Shown in pieces: positions 1-6,408 of a stretch of 7,400 nt of DNA. A program made the position numbers and the translations under genes. A model generated the notes under the pieces. It was not told where the DNA came from and searched no databases. It was given only the letters and a program-made list of their open reading frames with translations. The stretch's first letter is position 1. Each line of letters starts with the position of its first letter. Source of the DNA: Thermoplasmata archaeon (lineage in GTDB: Archaea > Thermoplasmatota > Thermoplasmata > Thermoplasmatales > Thermoplasmataceae); assembly GCA_021804185.1 (NCBI GenBank), contig JAJZKL010000044.1:1-7400 (forward strand). The letters run 5' to 3'.

Positions 1-213
1 CCAGTGATGGTGGGAAACGAGAAAAAAGCCCTTGAACTGAGCACATTGCTATACAACGAGGAAAAGCTGTTTGCTTCGCCGATTGTTTATCCTACAGTTC
101 AGTTGGGTACAGCGAGAATAAGGTTGATGCCTTCTGCTCTTCACAGCAGCAACGACATAAAGACCGCAATTGATGCCTTTGAAAGTGCCGGAAAAAAGCT
201 TAAAATATTGTGA
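1..213 (+). CDS. kbl: C-terminal fragment of an alpha-oxoamine synthase, probably 2-amino-3-ketobutyrate CoA ligase (glycine C-acetyltransferase)
   Basis: Only the last 70 residues are present; the reading frame is open at the left edge (PVMVGNEKKAL...), so the start lies outside the window. Enzymes of this family are PLP-dependent; Kbl interconverts 2-amino-3-ketobutyrate plus CoA and glycine plus acetyl-CoA in threonine breakdown. The visible segment fits the C-terminal small domain. It has a PVM(V/L)G strand like the PVMLGD of E. coli Kbl, then 'YPTVQLGTARIR', matching YPVVPKGQARIR with the conserved arginines near the substrate carboxylate, then a 'SALHSSNDIKTAIDAF' helix matching SAAHTPEQITRAVEAF. 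The PLP lysine is outside the window, so a related member such as 8-amino-7-oxononanoate synthase (BioF) cannot be fully excluded. The gene ends in TGA and converges on the minus-strand gene at 272. The 58-bp gap holds only short A/T runs, including TTTTT at 254-258, and no clear hairpin terminator. Confidence 0.85.
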   Translation, partial: PVMVGNEKKALELSTLLYNEEKLFASPIVYPTVQLGTARIRLMPSALHSSNDIKTAIDAFESAGKKLKIL

Positions 214-271
214 GTTAAAATGTTGATTAAAATTATCAGGCACTAAACCATCTATTTTTCATTGATGCAAA

Positions 272-856
272 TCAATTCTCAAACTGGTAATTTATGTTCT
301 TTATACCCTCCGAAGCCAGGTATTTTGCTATATCCAACTGGGTATATGTGAATTTTTTGCTCAGAATAACGAATTTTTCCATTTCATTCATTTTAAAGTC
401 CTTAATGAATCTAGCCACTATCTCCTTCCGATCCCCGTGATTGAATCTGAAAACAGCATAAGAATCGAATTTGCCATATGATTCCAGAACGCCCCGCTCA
501 TAGGAATGGTTTGTTCTTGCGTAATCGGGATGAAGCTCAATATGCGTAAAATTTTTGGCAAAAGGATTCTGTGGCACTACGTTTCCAGGTGTAACCGCAA
601 AAAGCTTGAACTTGAAATCGGAAATGCCCTTCAGGAACTGCTCGAAAGCAGATATTCCCTGATACCTGAAAGGATCGTCCCCAAATATGAAAACGAAATT
701 ATCGTCACTTTCCCTGACCTTTATCCTTGAGAATCTGTCCGAAACGGTAGAAAGCAGCGATTCGTCTATATCATTTCCAGTTTTAAGTTCTGCCATGTCA
801 AGAAACAGACTCTCCTTGCCCTTGTATTTTCCTGATTTTATGATTGCCGATTTCAT
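272..856 (-). CDS. Cysteine-free protein resembling a QueE-type radical SAM protein without its Fe-S site
   Basis: The protein has 194 residues from the ATG at 856. A TTG two codons upstream is in frame, but the purine-rich AGGGGGAG site (870-863) is spaced 6 nt from the ATG, which favours the ATG. There is no signal peptide or membrane segment. The order of motifs recalls 7-carboxy-7-deazaguanine synthase (QueE). 'SGKYKGKESLFLDMAEL' (residues 8-24) matches the QueE opening 'GKYIGRRQIFVRFAGC'. 'FVFIFGDDP' (54-62) sits where radical SAM proteins have a beta strand ending in GGEP. Then come a helix, a strand around 83-88 and a C-terminal strand-helix-strand pattern ending 'EGIKNINYQF'. The CxxxCxxC motif that would follow residue 24 is absent, and the protein contains no cysteine. 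Radical SAM chemistry is therefore not expected. It could be a scaffold, a binding-only paralogue or an unrelated fold. The family assignment is my inference from motif order; no function is claimed. It lies 12 bp downstream of the DsrE-like gene, probably in the same transcript. Confidence 0.8.
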   Translation of the reverse strand: MKSAIIKSGKYKGKESLFLDMAELKTGNDIDESLLSTVSDRFSRIKVRESDDNFVFIFGDDPFRYQGISAFEQFLKGISDFKFKLFAVTPGNVVPQNPFAKNFTHIELHPDYARTNHSYERGVLESYGKFDSYAVFRFNHGDRKEIVARFIKDFKMNEMEKFVILSKKFTYTQLDIAKYLASEGIKNINYQFEN

Positions 857-862
857 TTTCAA

Positions 863-870
863 CTCCCCCT
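863..870 (-). promoter_or_regulatory. Ribosome binding site that decides the start of the 856-272 gene
   Basis: Read on the minus strand, AGGGGGAG is followed by TTGAAA and then ATG. The TTG directly abuts the site, so it cannot use it, whereas the ATG at 856 sits 6 nt away. The first three bases of the site's region (871-869) are also the TAG stop of the upstream DsrE-like gene, which suggests translational coupling within the operon. Confidence 0.65.
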
Positions 871-1213
871 AAAATGACAACACCTGATAACCTTCCTTCA
901 TGCAGGTGGCGATTATTGGCCCTACCGGGTTTAATTCGATGCCGAATTCTGTGATCTTTTCTGTTAGCTTGTCCCTCTCCGCTATCCGGGAGCAGGCTAC
1001 AGGTATTACGCCTGCCTCCTGAAGCTGATTTATCACGCCCATGAACTCCCTGTTTCCCTCTGCAATGGCATTTTCACTTGACCCGAAAAAGATGAGTTTT
1101 ACTTCTGAAAGAAGTTTGTACTTCTTCAGGTTTAATGCCAAAAGCATACCTGATACTGCCTTTCCCTCGGCTTCGCTTCCTGATGCTATGATGATAAGTG
1201 CTTTATCCGACAT
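869..1213 (-). CDS. DsrE/DsrF-like family small protein
   Basis: The protein has 114 residues and is soluble, with no signal peptide. The layout is that of the DsrE family (alpha/beta sandwich, usually 110-130 residues). It has an N-terminal hydrophobic strand 'KALIIIASG' (4-12), a helix with 'GMLLALNLKKY' (22-32) and a strand-glycine 'VKLIFFG' (38-44). A helix and 'GVIPVAC' (68-74) follow, and the C-terminal 'EGYQVLSF' (107-114) is typical of the family. Cys74 falls where sulfur-carrying DsrE/TusD proteins keep their active cysteine; a second one, Cys104, precedes the last strand. Known members carry persulfide sulfur in sulfur oxidation or tRNA thiolation, while many archaeal ones are uncharacterised. 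The frame runs upstream to 1330 without a stop, but the ATG at 1213 is chosen because the protein then starts at the conserved first strand and a TATA-like box lies about 28 bp upstream. The gene has no Shine-Dalgarno site, consistent with a leaderless mRNA. The downstream partner is the cysteine-free gene at 272-856. Confidence 0.8.
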   Translation of the reverse strand: MSDKALIIIASGSEAEGKAVSGMLLALNLKKYKLLSEVKLIFFGSSENAIAEGNREFMGVINQLQEAGVIPVACSRIAERDKLTEKITEFGIELNPVGPIIATCMKEGYQVLSF

Positions 1214-1233
1214 AAAATAACAGTTTAACTTCG

Positions 1234-1247
1234 TATTAATATTTATC
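1234..1247 (-). promoter_or_regulatory. TATA-like promoter element of the DsrE-like operon
   Basis: On the minus strand the sequence reads GATAAATATTAATA. Its centre lies about 28 bp upstream of the ATG at 1213, the spacing expected between an archaeal TATA box and the start site of a leaderless transcript. No Shine-Dalgarno sequence intervenes, which supports that reading. No BRE was confidently recognised. Confidence 0.45.
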
Positions 1248-1271
1248 AATCGGATTTCAAAGAATGTTAGC

Positions 1272-1279
1272 GTTTTAAT
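1272..1279 (+). promoter_or_regulatory. Possible TATA-like element of sfsA
   Basis: A short GTTTTAAT stretch is centred about 25 bp before the ATG at 1300, and no Shine-Dalgarno site precedes that ATG. This would suit a second leaderless promoter firing away from the DsrE-like operon. The match is weak; the AT-rich block at 1234-1250 could instead serve both directions with a short leader for sfsA. Confidence 0.25.
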
Positions 1280-1299
1280 CCCTGGATAAATAACCCTGT

Positions 1300-1989
1300 A
1301 TGTCAGAATGGCCACTTGTTCAAGTTGCAACAGGGACTACCGTACTGAGGATACCTGGAGAAACCTATGAAGGTACTGTGTTATCAAGGCCAAACCGTTT
1401 CCTGGTTTATGTTTCCTATAAGAACGGGACTGTTGCCTGCCATCTTCACGACCCCGGAAGGCTGAAGGAGATCATATATCCTGGTAACCGGGTATTATTC
1501 AGAGATTCCAATGGCGTCAGGACGAAGCATTCAATAACTGCAGTATATCTTGACGGCAAGTGGATACTTACCGACACCAGATTCCACAACGCAATTGCAT
1601 CAAGATTCCTGGACCAGAAGTGTATCAGCGAAGTAAAATTTGGAAACCACCGAATTGACTTCAAATGCGGCAATATGTTTGTTGAGGTTAAGGGCGGCAC
1701 TCTTTCTGAGGAAGGCTATGCGACTTTTCCAGATGCCCCAACCGCAAGGGGTTGCGAACACCTCAAGATCCTGCTTGATCTTAAGGCCAGAACGGGGAAT
1801 TCAATGCTGATTGTGCTTTTCTTCAATCCCGAACCTGTTCTTTTCAGGCCGAACAGAAAGACTGACCCGGAGTTCAGCAGATTATTTTACGCCTGCCTTG
1901 AAAGTGGAGTGCGGATTAAAATCTTCAAGTTCGGGTTCTATGGTAACGAGGTGGTTTATAAGGGCGAAATAGGCATTTCTCAACAATAA
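1300..1989 (+). CDS. sfsA: SfsA family protein (sugar fermentation stimulation protein homologue)
   Basis: The protein has 229 residues, normal for SfsA. It starts at the first in-frame ATG after the stop-free region opens; no better start lies nearer the first conserved motif. The N-terminal OB-like part shows 'EGTVLSRPNRFLVYV' followed by 'HLHDPGRLKEIIYPG', the family's H-x-(P/D)-x-GR signature. The C-terminal part is PD-(D/E)XK-like, with Asp120 in 'HRIDF', then Glu129 and Lys131 in 'VEVKGGTL', and the signature 'FPDAPTARGCEHL' (143-155). In E. coli SfsA was described as a DNA-binding protein affecting maltose gene expression. The fold and the intact D...E-x-K set suggest nucleic-acid binding or nuclease activity, but the true substrate is unsettled. 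It is divergent from the DsrE-like operon (86 bp between starts) and separated from carA by 188 bp, so it is probably a single-gene transcript. The first 18 or so residues are longer than in many family members and carry no recognisable motif. Confidence 0.92.
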   Translation: MSEWPLVQVATGTTVLRIPGETYEGTVLSRPNRFLVYVSYKNGTVACHLHDPGRLKEIIYPGNRVLFRDSNGVRTKHSITAVYLDGKWILTDTRFHNAIASRFLDQKCISEVKFGNHRIDFKCGNMFVEVKGGTLSEEGYATFPDAPTARGCEHLKILLDLKARTGNSMLIVLFFNPEPVLFRPNRKTDPEFSRLFYACLESGVRIKIFKFGFYGNEVVYKGEIGISQQ

Positions 1990-2075
1990 TTGAATTTATG
2001 TTGCGGGGAGGCAAAGGCAAATCAATTTATCATGCATAGGCATATCCCATCCTAGAGTTACTTGCTTAAGAATAA

Positions 2076-2108
2076 CAGTAAAAACATAGGAAACTTTAGG
2101 TTTTACAG
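2076..2108. repeat. Small imperfect inverted repeat upstream of carA
   Basis: CAGTAAAAAC (2076-2085) and GGTTTTACAG (2099-2108) pair at 8 of 10 positions around a 13-nt loop. It lies in the 188-bp sfsA-carA gap, about 10 bp upstream of the likely carA TATA box. It could be an operator-like site or part of an sfsA 3' end; the T-rich tract that would suit an archaeal terminator (2131-2147) is not adjacent. Chance occurrence in AT-rich DNA is quite possible. Nothing else gene-like is visible in this gap. Confidence 0.3.
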
Positions 2109-2117
2109 GTCGGGTTC

Positions 2118-2124
2118 AATATAT
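2118..2124 (+). promoter_or_regulatory. Probable TATA box of the carA-carB-nth operon
   Basis: AATATAT lies about 57 bp before the carA start. Transcription beginning 25-28 bp downstream (near 2147-2150) would give a leader of about 30 nt, enough to contain the strong Shine-Dalgarno site at 2164-2170. An alternative TTTATC stretch near 2027-2032 would give a leader of more than 120 nt and is less attractive. Confidence 0.4.
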
Positions 2125-2163
2125 CTGGACATGTTTTGTTCTTTTCTCATCAACTGCCAATTC

Positions 2164-2170
2164 AGGAGGA
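2164..2170 (+). promoter_or_regulatory. Strong ribosome binding site of carA
   Basis: AGGAGGA sits 7 nt before the ATG at 2178. It fixes the carA start and shows that this mRNA has a leader, unlike the apparently leaderless transcripts nearby. Confidence 0.75.
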
Positions 2171-2177
2171 ATCTTGA

Positions 2178-3239
2178 ATGAAAGGTTACCTGACGCTGGA
2201 AGACGGAACAAGGATAACCGGAGAAACCAGGTCCATGTTCGATGATGCATACGGCGAGGTCGTATTCACAACATCCATGACCGGCTACATGGAATCCATA
2301 ACTGATCCTTCATACAGAGGCCAGATCCTTGTGTTTGCATCACCTACCATAGGAAATTATCCACGGGAACTTGGAAGAATGGAATCTGACAGGATACAGG
2401 TGTCGGGCATAATAGCCAGGGATATCCACACAATCCTCCCATCCACTGAAATGAGTGAAGAATTTTACAGCTACCTGTCCGAGAAGCGGATACCTTTCCT
2501 TGATGGGGTCGACACGAGAAGCCTTGTCAGGAAAATAAGGGATCATGGTGTGATGAAGGGCTGGATTACTGGCAATGAGCCAAAGGACCTTAACTGGCCC
2601 GATCCAATGGACAGGAACCTGGTTGGAGAGGTGTCTGTTAAAAAAACCTTCAAGATTGATACCGGAAAAGAACGTGAAATACTCTTCATAGATGTAGGCA
2701 CAAAAAAGAGCCTCCTTGAGGATATTGGTGAAATTGGAAACCTGAAAGTTGTTCCTTATGATCATGATTTTTCCCGGGAAACTGAAAAATATGACGCAAT
2801 ATTCATATCAAACGGGCCCGGGAACCCGGATCATGCTTCGCTGGAAAAGACAAGGAATTTCGTGAAGGAAAGTTATGGGAAAACACCCATTTACGGAGTG
2901 TGCCTTGGACATCAGATTTTGGCTCTTGCCCTGGGCGGAAAAACATTCAAGATGCCTTTCGGCCACAGGGGGTCAAACCATGCAGTTACAGATGGAACAC
3001 ATGTATGGATCACGTCCCACAACCACGGCTTTGCAGTGGATGGAGAAAGCCTTGGAAAAACTGACCTGAAAGTTTCCCAGTGGGATATAAATGACAGAAC
3101 TCCCGAAATGATGGAGACGGACAATGGAATGGCGGTTTCAATCCAGTACCATCCCGAGGCCTCACCCGGTCCGCACGATGCCAGATGGTTTTTCACAAGA
3201 TTCAAGAATGACCTGGAGGCGGTTAATGCCAAGAGATAA
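2178..3239 (+). CDS. carA: Carbamoyl phosphate synthetase small (glutaminase) subunit
   Basis: The protein has 353 residues, slightly shorter than the 382 of E. coli CarA. It hydrolyses glutamine and delivers ammonia through a tunnel to CarB for carbamoyl phosphate synthesis in the cytoplasm. The N-terminal domain has 'LEDGTRITGE', 'FTTSMTGYMESITDPSYRGQ', 'IGNYPRE' and 'GVDTRSLVRKIRDHGVMKG', all hallmark CarA segments. The class I amidotransferase domain (about 165-345) shows 'ISNGPGNP', the nucleophile elbow 'YGVCLGHQ' with Cys243, 'MPFGHRGSNHAV' and 'TSHNHGFAVD'. The remaining two members of the triad are in 'QYHPEASPGPHD', His325 and Glu327. All catalytic residues are present, so the subunit should be active. 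The start is the ATG behind the AGGAGGA site. The last 14 bp overlap carB, implying coupled translation and balanced subunit production. Confidence 0.97.
   Translation: MKGYLTLEDGTRITGETRSMFDDAYGEVVFTTSMTGYMESITDPSYRGQILVFASPTIGNYPRELGRMESDRIQVSGIIARDIHTILPSTEMSEEFYSYLSEKRIPFLDGVDTRSLVRKIRDHGVMKGWITGNEPKDLNWPDPMDRNLVGEVSVKKTFKIDTGKEREILFIDVGTKKSLLEDIGEIGNLKVVPYDHDFSRETEKYDAIFISNGPGNPDHASLEKTRNFVKESYGKTPIYGVCLGHQILALALGGKTFKMPFGHRGSNHAVTDGTHVWITSHNHGFAVDGESLGKTDLKVSQWDINDRTPEMMETDNGMAVSIQYHPEASPGPHDARWFFTRFKNDLEAVNAKR
3215..3219 (+). promoter_or_regulatory. Ribosome binding site of carB inside the carA end
   Basis: GGAGG lies 6 nt before the ATG at 3226, within the last codons of carA. It decides the carB start: the frame is open further upstream to 3124, but the upstream codons (out of frame within carA) encode nothing family-like, whereas from 3226 the protein begins with the expected 'RVLVIGSGP' strand at residue 9. 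Confidence 0.75.
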
Positions 3240-6200
3240 GCGCATAAAAAGAGTGCTCGTTATAGGTTCCGGACCTGTTGTCATAGGCCAGGCGGCTGAA
3301 TTTGACTATGCCGGGTCCCAGGCATGCCTGTCACTGAAGGAGGATGCTATCCAGGTGGTTCTCCTGAACTCCAATCCCGCAACCATCCAGACAGATTACA
3401 GCATGGCAGATCGTATATATATGGAGCCCATGGATGTTCAGACAATCAGGGATATTATCTCAAGGGAAAATATTGATTCAATACTTCCAACAATGGGAGG
3501 CCAGACCGCCCTGAACCTGGCTGTTTCAATTGGAAAAACTGGGATACTGAATGAGAATGTGAGGATAATAGGAACCCCTCTTGAAAGCATAATGCTTGCC
3601 GAGAACCGTGAACTGTTCCACAAATTGATGCTGGATATGGGCGAACCTGTTGCAATGTCATGGACAATAAGGAGAAACACGTACCTCAGGGACCTTGATG
3701 ACATACCTGACAGGGCGGTTATTGTCAGGACCTCTTTTTCCCTAGGTGGCACAAGCGGATCAATTTTCAAAGGCAAGAAAGAGCTGCTGGATTTCTGCAA
3801 AAGACTTTTCACTGAGACAGAACAGGATGAGATAGATGTGGAGGAGTCCATAGCCGGACTGAAAGAGATTGAGTATGAGATAATAAGGGATAATGCCGGA
3901 AACTGCATCATTATCTGCAACATGGAGAACCTTGATCCAATGGGTGTGCACACAGGGGAGAGCATAGTTGTGACCCCATCCCAGACGCTCAGCGACATGG
4001 AATATCACACACTGAGGGACGCTGCGCTGAGGATAATCGGGAGAATCGGCATAAGGGGAGCATGCAACATACAGTTTGCACTGGACAGCAAATCCGGGAA
4101 GTACTATGTTGTGGAGGTCAACCCACGGACCTCAAGATCCTCCGCTCTGGCCTCAAAGGCCAGCGGGTACCCAATAGCCAGAATCTCCACAAAGATAGCA
4201 CTTGGCTACAACCTGACCGAGATACTCAACCCGATTACAAAAACCACCTATGCTGCGTTTGAACCTTCCCTGGATTATGTTACAGTGAAGATACCAAGAT
4301 GGCCATTCGACAAGTTTTCCGTTGACAGGACACTCGGAGTCCAGATGAAATCCATTGGCGAAGTCATGGGCATCGGAAGGACATTTGAAGAAGCACTCAT
4401 GAAAGCTATAGCCTCCCTTGACAACCCTGAATCCAGGAAGTTGAGAATGTACATTGGCGGCAGTGAACTGGATGAATTACTGTCAAAACCGTCAGATTTG
4501 AAACTTTATGCAATTTTCGAGGCCATATTCAGGGGTTATGAAATTTCAGAAATAAGCAGGATAACCGGTTATGAAAATTATTTCATACAGAAGATTGCAA
4601 ATATTGTTTCCGCCCTGAAGAATGTGGGTATTGGGGAAATACCAGACAACCTCAGGGAGTGCAAGATGCTCGGGATCCCTGATTCACTGATATCTTCCTT
4701 CTCCAGGATCGGGGAGAAGGATCTGGTCAGGTACCGTATCGAGAATGGAATAAGCCCGTGCTTCAGGGCCATAGACACATGCTCCGGGGAGTTCGAGGTG
4801 AAGATTCCATACCTCTATTCAACCTATTTTGAGGAGGATGAATCCTCTATTTTCCGGACTGAAAAAAAGAAGATCATTGTGCTTGGATCCGGGCCCAACC
4901 GTATATCTCAGGGGCTGGAATTCGACTACGGTGCGGTAAAGGCCATACAGTACCTCCGAAAATCAGGTTATTACACAATTATGGTAAACTGCAATCCGGA
5001 AACTGTTTCAACAGATTTCGACATATCTGACAAACTGTATTTTGAGCCCCTTACACTTGAACACATCTCGAATATAATAAACATGGAGAAGCCGGACGGT
5101 CTGATAATACAGTTTTCCGGACAGACCGGACAGAACATATCCCTGGATCTTGCGGAAATATTTGGGGAGGAATTATTCCTGGGGACGAAGCCCTCCCAGA
5201 TCGTCAGGATAGAGGAACGGACTGAATTTTCTTCAAGGCTTGAAAAAATGGGCATCAGGCAGCCGGCATTCGTAACGGTGAGAAACCTGGATGAGATGTA
5301 TGAAAAACTTCCTGCAATTGGCCTTCCGGTCATTGTGAGATCAAGCTTCATCATAGGAGGAAGATCAATGGATATAGTCTATGAAATGCCAGATGTTTCC
5401 GAAAGGGTTCAGGCCGTATTCAGGGAGAGACCGGGCTTTCCTGTGCTCATAAGCCGTTATCTTGACGGCGCAACTGAAGTGGATGTTGATTTTATATCCA
5501 ATGGCAGGAAGAGCCTTGTTTATGGAATCTCAGTGCATATAGAGGAGGCAGGAACACATTCCGGGGATGCTACCATGGTCCTTGGCCCGGATACTGTTCA
5601 GGATAACATAAGGAATAAAATCAGGGAAATAGTGGACAGGATTACCATTGACTTCGGTCTTAAGGGCTTATCAAACCTTCAGGTAGCCGTAAAGGACGAT
5701 CAGATATATGTAATAGAGCTGAACGCAAGATCAAGCAGGTCTGTTCCCTTTGTGTCCAGGGCGACCGGGAAAGACCTGGTGGGTGATGCCGTGAATGCAA
5801 TGCTTACCGGTTTCCTTGAATCTGGCGAGCCTCCTGTAAAAGCTTATTTTGTCAAGGTCCCCATATTTCCCTTCAACAAATTCTCGGATCTGGACACGGT
5901 GCTGGGTCCTGAAATGAAGTCGACAGGTGAGGGCATAGGCATAGGAAATACCATGGAAGAGGCCATAATGAAATCCATGAAGGTTGCAAAACTGAGAATT
6001 GAAAAGATAGGAAATGTGCTCATAACAGTCAATGATCTTGACAAAGGCACTGCACTTAACATTGCCCGGAAGATAATGGGGGCAGGTGGAAAACTGTTCG
6101 CCACACCGGGAACACACAGTATGCTCTCTCAGAATGGCATAGAAAGCACTGTTGCATACCGGGTGGATGATGTGAGAAAGCCGAGTGTTGTGGACATCAT

Positions 6201-6408
6201 CAATAATGGTGATGTTGATTTGATCATCAATACGCCTACAATGCTTTCCGGTGCCGTAAGGGACGGGTTTGAAATCAGGAGGCAGGCAATAAGGAAGGGA
6301 GTGCCGGTCATAACAAATGTCAGGCTCGCCGATCTTGTAGTAACTTCCTTTATCAAGAGCATCGGGTTTAAATACATGGACCTGAATGAATACAGGGTGA
6401 TGAATTGA
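3226..6408 (+). CDS. carB: Carbamoyl phosphate synthetase large (synthetase) subunit
   Basis: The protein has 1060 residues, full family length. It makes carbamoyl phosphate from bicarbonate, CarA-derived ammonia and two ATP, feeding pyrimidine and arginine synthesis. The two homologous halves are clear. The carboxyphosphate half begins 'GSGPVVIGQAAEFDYAG' (14-30) and has 'MGGQTALNLA', 'RTSFSLGGTSG' and 'EVNPRTSRSSALASKASG' (Glu297, Asn299). The carbamoyl phosphate half begins 'GSGPNRISQGLEFDYG' (554-569) and has 'SSFIIGGRSMDIVY', 'HIEEAGTHSGD' and 'ELNARSSRSVPFVSRATG' (Glu831, Asn833). Between them, about 400-545, is the oligomerisation region. The methylglyoxal-synthase-like allosteric domain spans about 930-1060. 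It keeps Lys940, Thr960, Thr963 and Asn1002, matching E. coli Lys954, Thr974, Thr977 and Asn1015; Arg979 replaces Lys993 and Pro1004 replaces Thr1017. UMP or IMP control is therefore plausible but not shown. 'FSGQTGQN' differs slightly from the usual FGGQT(P/A) stretch. It overlaps carA by 14 bp and nth by 4 bp. Confidence 0.98.
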   Translation: MPRDKRIKRVLVIGSGPVVIGQAAEFDYAGSQACLSLKEDAIQVVLLNSNPATIQTDYSMADRIYMEPMDVQTIRDIISRENIDSILPTMGGQTALNLAVSIGKTGILNENVRIIGTPLESIMLAENRELFHKLMLDMGEPVAMSWTIRRNTYLRDLDDIPDRAVIVRTSFSLGGTSGSIFKGKKELLDFCKRLFTETEQDEIDVEESIAGLKEIEYEIIRDNAGNCIIICNMENLDPMGVHTGESIVVTPSQTLSDMEYHTLRDAALRIIGRIGIRGACNIQFALDSKSGKYYVVEVNPRTSRSSALASKASGYPIARISTKIALGYNLTEILNPITKTTYAAFEPSLDYVTVKIPRWPFDKFSVDRTLGVQMKSIGEVMGIGRTFEEALMKAIASLDNPESRKLRMYIGGSELDELLSKPSDLKLYAIFEAIFRGYEISEISRITGYENYFIQKIANIVSALKNVGIGEIPDNLRECKMLGIPDSLISSFSRIGEKDLVRYRIENGISPCFRAIDTCSGEFEVKIPYLYSTYFEEDESSIFRTEKKKIIVLGSGPNRISQGLEFDYGAVKAIQYLRKSGYYTIMVNCNPETVSTDFDISDKLYFEPLTLEHISNIINMEKPDGLIIQFSGQTGQNISLDLAEIFGEELFLGTKPSQIVRIEERTEFSSRLEKMGIRQPAFVTVRNLDEMYEKLPAIGLPVIVRSSFIIGGRSMDIVYEMPDVSERVQAVFRERPGFPVLISRYLDGATEVDVDFISNGRKSLVYGISVHIEEAGTHSGDATMVLGPDTVQDNIRNKIREIVDRITIDFGLKGLSNLQVAVKDDQIYVIELNARSSRSVPFVSRATGKDLVGDAVNAMLTGFLESGEPPVKAYFVKVPIFPFNKFSDLDTVLGPEMKSTGEGIGIGNTMEEAIMKSMKVAKLRIEKIGNVLITVNDLDKGTALNIARKIMGAGGKLFATPGTHSMLSQNGIESTVAYRVDDVRKPSVVDIINNGDVDLIINTPTMLSGAVRDGFEIRRQAIRKGVPVITNVRLADLVVTSFIKSIGFKYMDLNEYRVMN
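6394..6401 (+). promoter_or_regulatory. Ribosome binding site of nth inside the carB end
   Basis: AGGGTGAT contains GGTGAT, complementary to the archaeal 16S rRNA 3' end, and ends 3 nt before the TTG at 6405. The short spacing and TTG start suggest modest initiation. The site supports TTG over the next in-frame ATG at 6462, which would remove the conserved first helix. Confidence 0.55.

Noticed and set aside
1214..1330. Longer N terminus for the DsrE-like protein, up to codon 1330
   Set aside because: The extra 39 residues would cover the promoter region and the sfsA start, are not family-like, and would precede the conserved first strand.
1990..2177. Possible small gene, tRNA or riboswitch in the sfsA-carA gap
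   Set aside because: The only ATG after a purine-rich stretch (2032) meets a stop within eight codons, no cloverleaf is visible, and no riboswitch core was recognised; promoter elements account for the right-hand part.
3438..3998. Minus-strand open frame of 186 codons opposite carB
   Set aside because: Antisense to conserved CarB ATP-grasp sequence; Ser/Ile-rich composition is typical of a shadow frame.
5722..5730. Asn-Ala-Arg at CarB residues 833-835 instead of the usual Asn-Pro-Arg
   Set aside because: The family signature tolerates alanine at this position, and the ligand residues Glu831 and Asn833 are intact, so it does not indicate an inactive half.
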